Of a stretch of 64,000 bases of DNA, positions 37,350 to 45,316 are shown one piece after another (the stretch's first letter is position 1; the number at the start of each line of letters is the position of its first letter). The translations under genes and the position numbers were made by a program. Origin of the DNA: Acutalibacter sp. 1XD8-36. Its GTDB lineage: Bacteria > Bacillota > Clostridia > Oscillospirales > Acutalibacteraceae. Under the pieces are notes generated by a model that searched no databases, was not told the DNA's origin, and saw only the letters and a list, made by a program, of their open reading frames with translations. Location: positions 62,001 through 126,000 of the forward strand of contig NZ_QZDU01000008.1 of the NCBI RefSeq assembly GCF_009917525.1. The letters run 5' to 3'.

Positions 37350-37811
37350 TTACTTGCCCAGCTCCAGGCCCCTGGCAATAACTGTTTTTAATGTAGAGAA
37401 TGCCGTCACGTTGGCTGAGTACGCCTGGGTAGCAGCCATGGCGTCGGTGATTTCCTTGACAAGTATTACATTGGGCATTTCAAGATAGCCCTGTTCGTTT
37501 GCGTCGGGATGTGTCGGGTCATAGCTGATTGGGAAGTCGCTTTGGTCCTCGACAATGTCGGTGACCTTTACGCCGCCGGCCTTCTCCGCCCCTCTGTTTG
37601 AGGCTCCAACCGCAGCGTTTGCCATGGCCTGGCGGAAGGTATTGCGGCCTCCCTCGGCCTCGAAGACTACCATTTTGCGGCGGTAGGGGCCTTCGCCGTT
37701 TTCTGTGCGGGTCGTGCTCAGGTTTGTGATGTTTTCGGAAATTACGTCCAGGCGTAGCTGCTGGGCGGTCAGGCCGGAGCCTACGATGTTTATTGTGCCT
37801 AGGAATGCCAT
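37350..37811 (-). CDS. flgC: Proximal rod protein FlgC
   Basis: The protein is 153 residues with the rod N-terminal motif (LTAQQLRLDVISENITNLST) and a C-terminal motif ending in MAATQAYSANVTAFSTLK. It lies between flgB and fliE. A 114-base spacer holding a repeat element separates it from flgB. Confidence 0.95.
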   Translation of the reverse strand: MAFLGTINIVGSGLTAQQLRLDVISENITNLSTTRTENGEGPYRRKMVVFEAEGGRNTFRQAMANAAVGASNRGAEKAGGVKVTDIVEDQSDFPISYDPTHPDANEQGYLEMPNVILVKEITDAMAATQAYSANVTAFSTLKTVIARGLELGK

Positions 37812-37846
37812 GTTTTGTGCACTGCCTTTCTGTTGGTTTGCCGCGC

Positions 37847-37926
37847 TGGCTTTGCCTGCGCGTTTGAGACCTCAGGGGCGCTGCCCCTGAAACCCTGCCA
37901 CCTTTGTAAAGGTGGACGAAACTTTT
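37847..37926. repeat. Palindromic intergenic repeat, copy 2 (flgB-flgC spacer)
   Basis: On the plus strand an 8-bp hairpin (TCAGGGGC gct GCCCCTGA, 37872-37890) is followed by ACCCTGC, a second 8-bp hairpin (CCACCTTT gt AAAGGTGG, 37898-37915) and CGAAACTTTT. The last base touches the flgB stop codon. Copy 1 in the fliG-fliH spacer has the same layout and orientation. Confidence 0.85.
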
Positions 37927-38315
37927 TAGCCGCTTATGGCTGTGCGCAGGGCTGTGATGTCGCTGGTGAGGCTTTGGAAGACGTACTGCATCTGGTAGGC
38001 GTTGCGCACAAGCTCGGTCATCTGCTCGGTGACGTTTACGCCGTTTTCGTCCCGGCGGGTGATTTCATCGAGCTTCTGAACCTCCCAGGACGCGTTCTCA
38101 ATGGTCTCCCGCATGGTGCGCTTTGTGATTTTGTTGCGCCCGTGGTCCGCGGCCTCCAGCTGGCGCTGAAAGTCCTCCTCAAAGGTAACGAGCTTTGCCC
38201 GGTAGTTTGGCGTCTCCGCATTGGAGATATTGTCCAGCAGCGCCGTCTGCTTGGTCCAGAGAAATTCCATGGACCGCTCCATCATGCGCATACTATTATT
38301 GGTTATACCTTCCAT
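37926..38315 (-). CDS. flgB: Proximal rod protein FlgB
   Basis: The protein is 129 residues. It begins MEGITNNSMRMMERSMEFLW and contains DNISNAETPNYRAK, the FlgB form of the rod motif, and a C-terminus with MQYVFQSLTSDITALRTAI. AGGAGGG is six bases before the ATG at 38315; the longer frame up to 38408 covers the promoter and is rejected. It is the first gene of the fla/che operon. Confidence 0.95.
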   Translation of the reverse strand: MEGITNNSMRMMERSMEFLWTKQTALLDNISNAETPNYRAKLVTFEEDFQRQLEAADHGRNKITKRTMRETIENASWEVQKLDEITRRDENGVNVTEQMTELVRNAYQMQYVFQSLTSDITALRTAISG

Positions 38316-38372
38316 AGGGTTCCCTCCTGAGTCTTCTCGAAATTCTTCCCTATTATAAAATCTATCTGAGAT

Positions 38373-38401
38373 AGTATACCATATTTTCGTGTGAACTTCA
38401 A
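38373..38401 (-). promoter_or_regulatory. Sigma-A-type promoter of the fla/che operon
   Basis: On the minus strand TTGAAG (38401-38396), 17 bp and TATACT (38378-38373), with TGG forming an extended -10. It starts the operon running from flgB to the EAL-HDOD gene. Its leader is about 50 bases. Confidence 0.8.
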
Positions 38402-38523
38402 GTCCCATACAGTATTTTTAATTTGGAAAACTTTACCCCTCTCTCCCCCTAAACTCCGGGGCTGTCCGGGCATGGGAAATTGTATGAAGGACTGCCGTAA
38501 AATATTTTCACAAATCTGTCGAC

Positions 38524-38985
38524 TCAGCCCATCTCAAGCTGTGTGACCTGATTGCCCTCCAGTTTATATAGCGCCGTGCCGTCCCTCGCCAGCAGGAAAA
38601 CACCCGCAGGCTCATTTGTGCCTGACTTACTCTCGTTATATACTATTATTTTCAGGCAGGGTATGCCGTCAACCGGCACTGCTTTCTCCGATGGATACAT
38701 CTCATACTCGGACATCTCCTTCCCTGGCAGCCCCAGCACCTCAGGGCTCAGCTGCTTGAATCGTGACAGCGCCTCGTCTACAGTCATCATAAGCAGCTCG
38801 TCGCCCTTATCCGTTTCCACCGTGGAAGAGGAGCTTATCTGGGAGCTGCTTCCATTTACCGCCGGGTCTGAGCCCTGGGCCAGTGTGATGGACGACGAGG
38901 AGGAGTTCCCCCCGCCTCCGCACCCGGCCAGCATAAGTCCTAATGCCACCGTGCAGGCGGCTAAGGCAAGGCTCTCTAATTTCAT
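38524..38985 (-). CDS. Putative lipoprotein of unknown function
   Basis: The protein is 153 residues. A signal peptide ends in the lipobox LAGC, so lipid attachment at Cys22 is expected. A Ser/Gly-rich linker (about 23-60) leads to a small domain (about 62-153) with two or three predicted strands and the tail LYKLEGNQVTQLEMG. I do not recognise the domain. It follows the FtsA-like gene by 53 bases and lies directly upstream of the fla/che promoter, so it may be co-transcribed with the FtsA-like gene. Confidence 0.75.
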   Translation of the reverse strand: MKLESLALAACTVALGLMLAGCGGGGNSSSSSITLAQGSDPAVNGSSSQISSSSTVETDKGDELLMMTVDEALSRFKQLSPEVLGLPGKEMSEYEMYPSEKAVPVDGIPCLKIIVYNESKSGTNEPAGVFLLARDGTALYKLEGNQVTQLEMG

Positions 38986-39038
38986 CCTAATCTTCCTTTC
39001 CTATGGCTATTACTATAATAATATATTTGTTTTATCTA

Positions 39039-41183
39039 TCACTCGTCCCGATAACGTATCGTCACCTGGTCGTTAGCCCTCAGCACCTGGCTGAACTGGC
39101 CCTCAGCACCATTTACAAGCAATTCCACCGGCCTGTCAAGCTTTGAAAAGTCCAGCCCGGAACGCTCCAGCAGGTCCATCAGGTAGTAGTCCCCTCCGCC
39201 CTGCTTTGCCTCCAGGCGCAGGGGCGCGCCGTTGAGCACAACCTGCAGCCCCCCAAAGCTCAGCTGTCCCGGCAGCGGCTCCTCAGGCTGGGCCTTCTCC
39301 TGGGGCTCCTCCTTTGTGGTCCGGCGCTTCCTCGCCTGAGGTTCCTTCGGCTGTTCAGTAATTGGCTGCGCTTCAGGTTTCGCCTTCGGCTCAGCCTCAG
39401 GCTCTGTCTTTGGTTTCTCCTCCGCCTCAGGCGCGGGAGCTGGCTCCGGCTTGATTTCAGGCTCGCTTTTTACCTCTTTTATTTCTATTTCGGTAGTTTT
39501 CGGCTGCCTTTCAAGCTTTTTTTCAAGTACCGGCGGTGGCGGAGTCTCCTTCTGCGGCTTTGGAGGCTCAACTGGCCTGATGCGCCGCTGGGGTCGGGGC
39601 GGTATCGGAGCGCCCTCGGCAGTCACGTCGTCCCCCTGATGGATAGAGTAATCCATAGGCTGGGGCTGACCGTTTACCAGGACTGTCCCCGGGTATCCCT
39701 GACCCAGCAGCTCGCCCAGGGTCATTGTGGCAGGCTGGCCCGCCCTGGCTGGGATAAACTCAATCCGGTCCCCGGCCTGGACCACCGTGCTGAACTGGGC
39801 CTCCTCACCGTTTATGCTCAATCTGGACTCAACTCCAGGCATTCCACGCAGGAACTCCCTCTGGTCATTGAGAGTAAAGCTGAGATTTGCTCCGGTGCGC
39901 CCCATCATGTCCCCATAGTGGAAGCCGTTCATCAGCAGCACATCCCGAAGATTCAGGGTGCCGTTGCGGAAGAGCTTGGCAGGGTAGCCGTTCAGGGTCA
40001 CCATATAGCTGTCGTTTATCATCCCCAGCGCCGCCGAGGCCCCGATGCCCAGTGGCGTGGCGTACTCCGGGTCCGCCAGCTGATACTCGTCGGAGAAGGC
40101 GCTGTTGGCAAAGTGATTTCCTGCCAGTGCAACCCTTGCCTCGCTCATGTCTAGCTCACCGGCTATCATCGCCGTCAGGCCCTGGAGCTTGCTGCCGCCT
40201 CCCGCCAGGAACACCGCCGAGGGCGCCCCGCCGTTGAGCTCAAGTATCTGAGCGGCTATCTCCTTCGCCAGCTTCTGGGCGGCAGGCTGTATCACTTCGC
40301 TGAGGTTTGCCGGACTTATCTCGTGCTTTATCCCCAGGATATCCGGGTACTGTATCGGCTCCATCGAGCCCAGGGCCAGCTTTAGACGCTCGCCTGTCTT
40401 AAAGTCCACCAGCAGGCTGCGCATTAGCAGCTCGGTTATCTCATCTCCAGCCACGGTAGCCATGGTGTAGCCCACCACGCTCCCCTCCCGGCAGACAGCT
40501 ATGTCCGAAGTGCCGGCCCCTATATCTACAAGCACCAGGTTCAGCAGCCGGATGTCGGCGGGTATAGCCGCATTCAGCGCTGCGATGGGCTCAAGGGTCA
40601 GACTGGAGACCTCTAGTCCCAGGCGGTTAGTTACGGCGTACAGGCTCTCCACCACGCCGCTTGGCAGGAAAGTCGAGACTACGTCCGCCTCAAAGACCTG
40701 GCCCCGGTGGTCCATCAGATTTGTCATCGGGTATCCGTCCAAAACATACTGCCTGGCGGTATATCCCACCATATAAAAGCGCCCCTGCCCGGCGCTGTCC
40801 CCGGCTATAAGCCGCTCGGCCTCGGTGACAGCCCCGGCCTCCAGCTGGCCTATAAGGTCCGCGTCGGCCTTTCTCAGCTCGTCAAACTTCAGCGTAAAGC
40901 TGGCGCTCTGGGACCTAAGGGCCCTTCCTGCCGCAGCCACACAGACCCGGCTGAGCTTCATGCCGGACTTCTCCTCAAGCCTCTTTATGACCTCTCCGGC
41001 TACTGAGGCCACCTGCTCTATCTCCACAATCTGTCCGTCAAGCATGGCCCGGCGGTCATGCTCCTCTTTCTCTATGGCTGTCACATAAAACCGGCCGTTC
41101 TCCACCCGGCCCAGCATACCGATAATGCTGCGGGTGCCGATGTCCAGGGCAAATACTACACCTGAGTCCTGTTCTTTCATCAT
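39039..41183 (-). CDS. FtsA/PilM-like actin-fold protein with beta-grasp-like C-terminal modules
   Basis: The protein is about 714 residues. Residues 1-390 match the FtsA fold: FALDIGTRSIIG is the first phosphate loop, LVDIGAGTSDIAV the second, and FLAGGGSKLQGL the adenosine motif. Classical FtsA stops near residue 420 with a membrane helix; none is seen here. Instead residues about 392-520 hold repeated pieces of the type VxxNG...GDxVxF (MVTLNGYPAKL, SINGEEAQFSTVVQAGDRIEF, TVLVNGQPQPMDYSIHQGDDV), a Pro/Glu/Lys linker follows (about 524-632), and a final module has the same pattern (636-714). The function is unknown. GAGGTGAGG supports the ATG at 41183. It lies 16 bases after a terminator and downstream of a chemoreceptor gene. 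Confidence 0.8.
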   Translation of the reverse strand: MMKEQDSGVVFALDIGTRSIIGMLGRVENGRFYVTAIEKEEHDRRAMLDGQIVEIEQVASVAGEVIKRLEEKSGMKLSRVCVAAAGRALRSQSASFTLKFDELRKADADLIGQLEAGAVTEAERLIAGDSAGQGRFYMVGYTARQYVLDGYPMTNLMDHRGQVFEADVVSTFLPSGVVESLYAVTNRLGLEVSSLTLEPIAALNAAIPADIRLLNLVLVDIGAGTSDIAVCREGSVVGYTMATVAGDEITELLMRSLLVDFKTGERLKLALGSMEPIQYPDILGIKHEISPANLSEVIQPAAQKLAKEIAAQILELNGGAPSAVFLAGGGSKLQGLTAMIAGELDMSEARVALAGNHFANSAFSDEYQLADPEYATPLGIGASAALGMINDSYMVTLNGYPAKLFRNGTLNLRDVLLMNGFHYGDMMGRTGANLSFTLNDQREFLRGMPGVESRLSINGEEAQFSTVVQAGDRIEFIPARAGQPATMTLGELLGQGYPGTVLVNGQPQPMDYSIHQGDDVTAEGAPIPPRPQRRIRPVEPPKPQKETPPPPVLEKKLERQPKTTEIEIKEVKSEPEIKPEPAPAPEAEEKPKTEPEAEPKAKPEAQPITEQPKEPQARKRRTTKEEPQEKAQPEEPLPGQLSFGGLQVVLNGAPLRLEAKQGGGDYYLMDLLERSGLDFSKLDRPVELLVNGAEGQFSQVLRANDQVTIRYRDE

Positions 41184-41198
41184 GAACCTCACCTCTCT

Positions 41199-41237
41199 AA
41201 ACGAAACCGGACGGCCCAATAAGTATAGGCCGTCCGG
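41199..41237 (-). terminator. Terminator between the chemoreceptor and the FtsA-like gene
   Basis: On the minus strand a perfect 10-bp stem (41237-41228 with 41216-41207) is followed by TTTCGTTT. It ends only 16 bases before the next start codon, so the FtsA-like gene is expressed by read-through or by a weak promoter not recognised here. Confidence 0.75.
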
Positions 41238-41274
41238 CTATGTTCTCTATTTAACAGCAGCCTGCGGCAAGTCC

Positions 41275-43059
41275 TTAATACTTGTCGTACCCTGCCCCAC
41301 CGCTGAAGCTGTCGCTGGAACTCACGCTGCTGCCGCTGGTGTTCACAGGAGCGGTGACCACGGGGCCCTCGCCGCTGTAATCCCGCAGGCGGAACTTGGC
41401 CATGAGCTGATTCATAATCTGAGCCTGAGAGGACAGCTGCTCGCTGGCGGCAGCGCTCTCCTCGCTGGTAGCGGAGTTGCTCTGCACAACTGCGGAAATC
41501 TGGCTGATACCCTCGCGAATCTGCTCAATGGACTCGGCCTGGTGCTCGGTAGTGTCAGCCACATCGCCCATCTTGGCAACGGCGCCGTTTACCATGCCAA
41601 CGGTCTTATCCAGAGCCTCGGAAACGTCAGCCACATACTCGCTGCCCTTCTGTACAGCGCTTATAGCGTGCTCAATGCGCTCCTTAGTGGCACGGCTGGC
41701 CTCGTCGGACTTGGACGCCAGTACACGCACCTCGTCGGCAACAACCGCGAAGCCCTTGCCGGCAACGCCTGCCCTGGCAGCCTCAACTGCGGCGTTCAGA
41801 GCCAGGATATTCGTCTGGAAGGCGATGTTGGAGATAGTATCGATAATGGTGCCAACCTCTTCGGCGGCGGCCTTAATGTCGTTCATAGCGCCAACTGTGC
41901 TCTGCATCAGGTCGCTGCACACGGTAATCTGAGCGGAAGCGTCGTTAGACAGCTGGCTGGAATCCCGGGCCAGGGAAACGCCTTCCTCGGCACCCTGGGC
42001 AATCTCGGTGATGGTAGCGGACAGCTCCTCAACAGCGCTGGCCTGCTGGGTAGCGCCCTGGGCCAGAGTCTGTGCACTGTTGGAAACCTGGTCCGCGCCG
42101 GAAGATACCTGGTCGGCAGAGGACTGAATCTGAAGCAGAGTGGTAGACAGGCTGCGGTTGATTCCGCGGATGGACTTAAGCAGGCCAGTCAGCTCTCCAA
42201 CAAAAGACTCCTCTACACGGGTACGGACATCGAAGTCGCCCTCCGCCATGGCCTCCAGCAGGCGGTTTGTATCGGTGATAACATCGCTCAGAACGGCCTG
42301 ACTGGTACGCAGAGCATGGCACATATCGCCCAGCTCGTTTTTGCTCTCAAAGTGAACCGGAATATCCAGCTTGCCCTCGCTGTAGCCAATCAGGGCTGTG
42401 CGGACCTCTTCCACAGGGCCGGTTATGCTCCTGATAATGCGCAGCTCCAGCAGCATCACAAGAATTGTTCCCAGAACCAGCGCTGCAATTATTCCTATAA
42501 TTGAAATCGTAACCAAATTTTCCTGCCTCTTGACAATGTCATCCTGCTCGGCAGTGATAGCGGCCTGCAGAGAGTTGGCCACTTCGTCAACCTTGGTGAG
42601 TGCCGGTGTACACTCATTCTGCAGCATAGTTATGGCTGCCTCCTGGTCTCCGCCCAAGGCAGTCTCCATGATTCCCGGTACTGCCTGGCCCCAGACCTCA
42701 ACGGCAGATATGTAATCGTCTATGAGGGTAGACCCTTCCAGTATTTTCAGCCCTCTCAGCTCCGTGATGTAGTCGCTGAGGGGTGTAAGGCTCTCGGTGG
42801 TCTTAGTTGCGGACTTCTGTGCGTTCTCACCTTCAGGGTCCAGAACTACGTCACGCAGGTAGCGCGCAGTCATATTGACCTGAAGACGGCAGGTCCTTAC
42901 AAGTGCGCTTCCGCGGACTTCTGTGTTGATAATTCCCTGATAACTTGATGACTGTACATTCATGATGACCAGCGATATGATAACGATAAGAACGCTGACC
43001 AGGACTGTGACTCCGAACCCCATAATGAGGCTCATCTTAACCTTCATGTTTTTGAGCAT
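41275..43059 (-). CDS. Methyl-accepting chemotaxis protein
   Basis: This is a transmembrane chemoreceptor of 594 residues. It has a membrane helix near 10-32, an extracellular helical ligand-binding domain (about 33-180), a second membrane helix near 183-205, a HAMP domain and a long cytoplasmic coiled coil. The signalling tip around residue 406 reads NIAFQTNILALNAAVEAARAG and is followed by GFAVVADEVRVLA. The C-terminus is Ser/Gly-rich with no CheR-tethering pentapeptide that I can recognise. The ligand is unknown. It is the only receptor in the window and has two consensus promoters. Confidence 0.95.
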   Translation of the reverse strand: MLKNMKVKMSLIMGFGVTVLVSVLIVIISLVIMNVQSSSYQGIINTEVRGSALVRTCRLQVNMTARYLRDVVLDPEGENAQKSATKTTESLTPLSDYITELRGLKILEGSTLIDDYISAVEVWGQAVPGIMETALGGDQEAAITMLQNECTPALTKVDEVANSLQAAITAEQDDIVKRQENLVTISIIGIIAALVLGTILVMLLELRIIRSITGPVEEVRTALIGYSEGKLDIPVHFESKNELGDMCHALRTSQAVLSDVITDTNRLLEAMAEGDFDVRTRVEESFVGELTGLLKSIRGINRSLSTTLLQIQSSADQVSSGADQVSNSAQTLAQGATQQASAVEELSATITEIAQGAEEGVSLARDSSQLSNDASAQITVCSDLMQSTVGAMNDIKAAAEEVGTIIDTISNIAFQTNILALNAAVEAARAGVAGKGFAVVADEVRVLASKSDEASRATKERIEHAISAVQKGSEYVADVSEALDKTVGMVNGAVAKMGDVADTTEHQAESIEQIREGISQISAVVQSNSATSEESAAASEQLSSQAQIMNQLMAKFRLRDYSGEGPVVTAPVNTSGSSVSSSDSFSGGAGYDKY

Positions 43060-43169
43060 GACTGCTCCTCCTTCTCTGTATTGAACTTGATTGACTCGTA
43101 TGCCGCGGGGAACAGACGTCTCTCCGCAGGTACGCAGGCCATCATGCGCGGCATTGAAACTGCCATATA

Positions 43170-43198
43170 ATTATAAGCCTTTGTACTGCGTTTGTCAA
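43170..43198 (-). promoter_or_regulatory. Proximal consensus promoter of the chemoreceptor gene
   Basis: On the minus strand TTGACA (43198-43193), 17 bp and TATAAT (43175-43170), a perfect sigma-A match. The leader to the start codon is about 105 bases. Confidence 0.88.
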
Positions 43199-43263
43199 TA
43201 AGCTTTCACCAGTACATATGACTAAAATTATCCCCGGCATTTTCAGTAGTTGCCTTTCGTATC

Positions 43264-43292
43264 ATTATAAACCCGGGCGCGTAAAATGTCAA
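43264..43292 (-). promoter_or_regulatory. Distal consensus promoter of the chemoreceptor gene
   Basis: On the minus strand TTGACA (43292-43287), 17 bp and TATAAT (43269-43264), again a perfect match, 94 bases upstream of the first. The 317-base spacer 43060-43376 holds these two promoters and I see no gene in it. Confidence 0.85.
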
Positions 43293-43376
43293 TCGGATGT
43301 TTTTATGCCGACCACAAGATTTATGTATACTTACAGGACTATACTATATGGGGTAATCCGGTGAGGGGAATTTTTT

Positions 43377-44108
43377 TCACACAATATCCCCGAAGCGCCC
43401 TTTGGCAACATCACCCACTATGCGCCCATCCACAAGGGTTATGACCCGCCTGCGCATTATGTTCACAAACTGCCTTGACTGGGTAGCCATCAACACTGTC
43501 GTGCCCCGGCGGTTCATCTCCTCCAAAAGGTGCATCATATCCCAGATGCTGTCGTCATCCATATGGTCGGTTATCCTGTCAAGTATCAGTATGGGCGGGC
43601 TGTAGAGTATGGCCTTCGCCAGCTCCACCTTCCGGCACTCCGAGGTGCCCAGCTCCCCCGGGTACTTCTCCTCGCTGCCTGCCATGCCCACCAGACCCAG
43701 AGCCTTTTCTATAAGCGGGCCGTCGGTAAGCGTCCCTCCCATCTTGCCAAAGCGCCCGGGTGGGCAGAGATTTTCAAATACCGTCGCCGTGCGCACAAGG
43801 CTCGACTCCTGGGGCACCCTGCCGAAAATGTATTTCAGCTTCTTCTCTTGCCTGCGCCCAAGCTTGGAGAGGTTTGTCTGGTCCAGGTAGACCGCGCCCT
43901 CGTCCGGCTGGAGCACTCCGGAGATAAGGTTCAGCAGTGTGCTGCTCCCTGCCCCCCGGCTGCCGACGAAGAAGGCAAACTCCCCCTGCCCTATCTGCAG
44001 GTTTATTTTCGAGAGCGTCTCGAAGCCCCTATGCCCGCCCTGCGGACCCTGGCCCCTTTTTGCACCCTTATATATTTTTGAAACATTCTCCAAGCGTATA
44101 GTGGGCAT
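43377..44108 (-). CDS. FtsE-like ABC ATPase domain lacking catalytic residues
   Basis: The protein is 243 residues with overall similarity to FtsE/LolD-type ATPases (IRLENVSKIYKG, VYLDQTNLSKLGRR). The key residues are changed: the Walker A Lys is Ser55 (GSRGAGSST, 49-57), the LSGGQ signature reads GTSEC (154-158), the catalytic Glu after Walker B is Arg178 (LILDR) and the switch His is Gln210 (ATQSRQ). The Q-loop Gln seems retained. The frame is open from end to end, so it is probably not a recent pseudogene. No FtsX-like partner lies nearby. A regulatory or structural role is possible; ATP hydrolysis is unlikely. Confidence 0.85.
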   Translation of the reverse strand: MPTIRLENVSKIYKGAKRGQGPQGGHRGFETLSKINLQIGQGEFAFFVGSRGAGSSTLLNLISGVLQPDEGAVYLDQTNLSKLGRRQEKKLKYIFGRVPQESSLVRTATVFENLCPPGRFGKMGGTLTDGPLIEKALGLVGMAGSEEKYPGELGTSECRKVELAKAILYSPPILILDRITDHMDDDSIWDMMHLLEEMNRRGTTVLMATQSRQFVNIMRRRVITLVDGRIVGDVAKGRFGDIV

Positions 44109-44155
44109 CCCCGGTCCGGCTCCTTTCAGCTATGCTTTCAGCGCTGCGGCGCTTC

Positions 44156-44184
44156 TTTACAAAACCATATTTTTTTGGTATAAT
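44156..44184 (+). promoter_or_regulatory. Extended -10 promoter for the C39-like protease gene
   Basis: TTTACA (44156-44161), 17 bp and TATAAT (44179-44184) preceded by TGG. The transcript diverges from the ABC-like gene, whose start is at 44108. Confidence 0.75.
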
Positions 44185-44230
44185 CGTGTCGAATCTAAAA
44201 TCGTTCAGTCCCTGCCCCAAGGAGGCCCCA

Positions 44231-45133
44231 GTGAAAAACCCCTCTCGGAGAAATCCAAGAAGCCCCATAATCTTTGTCATGCTCCTGGCGCTGCTATGCG
44301 TCGGGGGCATGGAGCTCGCTTTCTGCGCCCATTTCTCTCCGGAGCTCTATCATAAAATAACCGACCCGGTGGTACAGCCTGTGGTGCGGGCTGTCAACTC
44401 AGCCAAGGCCCAGCTGCGCCAGTGGGAGTTTGAGCTGCGCTTAAACAGGGTGCTTGCCGAAGTAGTGGAGTTGTCCTCTGAATATAGGCAGCCCCGCCCG
44501 GTATATTTCCCCGAGCGGCCCCAGTACATCCTGCACCCCGAGCTGCTTGAGCCTCCGCCCGAGCCCGCTGAGCCGGCGATTACCGAGTTCATTGAGGAAG
44601 ACGGCCGCATTATACTTACAGGCACCAACCCGGTGGTGTATTTTAACCAGGGTGACCCCGCCTGGCGCGACAAGCCCTTCGGCACGGACTACATAGGCAA
44701 ATATGCCTGCGGACCCACTGTTATGGCTATGGTCGTGGCTACTCTCACCGATACGGACACCGACCCGGCTAAAATGGCAGTTTGGGCGTATGAGCATGGA
44801 TACTGGTGCTCGGGAAGCGGGTCTTTCCCATCTATTATAGCGGGGACCTCAAAGGCCTTTGGGATAGACTGCCGGGAGGCCAAGGATTGTGACCCCGGCG
44901 CTTTGCGGGCGCACCTCCGTAGCGGGGGGTTGGCTGTGGCCTTAGTCGGGCCCGGGCATTTTACTGACAGCGGGCATTTTATCCTTATCCACGGGTATTC
45001 CCTTAGCGGGGAGGTTTTGGTTGCGGACCCTAACAGCAGGGATAATAGCTTGGCTCTTTGGGACCCCCGGGTTATTCTTAGTGAGGCCCGGGCCAGCAAT
45101 GGGGATGGGGTTTGTGTTTGGTTGATTGGGTAG
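44231..45133 (+). CDS. Secreted or membrane-anchored C39-like cysteine peptidase
   Basis: The protein is about 300 residues. A basic N-terminus and a hydrophobic segment (about 13-33) suggest a signal anchor. A Pro/Glu-rich spacer leads to a peptidase C39-like domain (about 130-300). It begins VVYFNQGDPAWRDKPFG and has the catalytic Cys in YACGPT, the His in SGHFILIHG and the Asp/Asn in VADPNS. The substrate is unknown. GTG at 44231 is chosen because AAGGAGG lies six bases upstream; an ATG at 44132 would precede the promoter -10. It faces the dead ABC-like gene but lacks the ABC fusion typical of bacteriocin exporters. Confidence 0.85.
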   Translation: MKNPSRRNPRSPIIFVMLLALLCVGGMELAFCAHFSPELYHKITDPVVQPVVRAVNSAKAQLRQWEFELRLNRVLAEVVELSSEYRQPRPVYFPERPQYILHPELLEPPPEPAEPAITEFIEEDGRIILTGTNPVVYFNQGDPAWRDKPFGTDYIGKYACGPTVMAMVVATLTDTDTDPAKMAVWAYEHGYWCSGSGSFPSIIAGTSKAFGIDCREAKDCDPGALRAHLRSGGLAVALVGPGHFTDSGHFILIHGYSLSGEVLVADPNSRDNSLALWDPRVILSEARASNGDGVCVWLIG

Positions 45134-45150
45134 GGGGGTGTTCTTTAAAA

Positions 45151-45195
45151 CAGGGGCTCTGCCCCTGACCCTGCCAGAGGGACCTGTCCCTCTGG
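45151..45195. repeat. Palindromic intergenic repeat, related form (two hairpins)
   Basis: A 7-bp hairpin (CAGGGGC tct GCCCCTG, 45151-45167) is joined by ACCCTG to a 9-bp hairpin (CCAGAGGGA cctg TCCCTCTGG, 45174-45195). The first half and the ACCCTGCCA junction match copy 2 at 37847; the second hairpin differs. The T-runs at 45219-45232 may end the protease transcript. Confidence 0.75.
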
Positions 45196-45273
45196 ACTCC
45201 CCTCTCGTTTCGCGCTTTTTTTGCGCTTTTTTATTATAGCACTTTTTTCTGCGCTAGACAACATGATTTTCGC

Positions 45274-45306
45274 AAAAACGCCGCCCGGATTCCTCCTGGC
45301 GGCGTT
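45274..45306 (-). terminator. Terminator of the fliD-fliS operon
   Basis: On the minus strand a 9-bp stem (45306-45298 with 45285-45277) continues into TTTTT when its last two T are counted. It lies 10 bases after the stop codon of the small gene downstream of fliS. Confidence 0.8.
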
Positions 45307-45316
45307 CCTCTGCATT

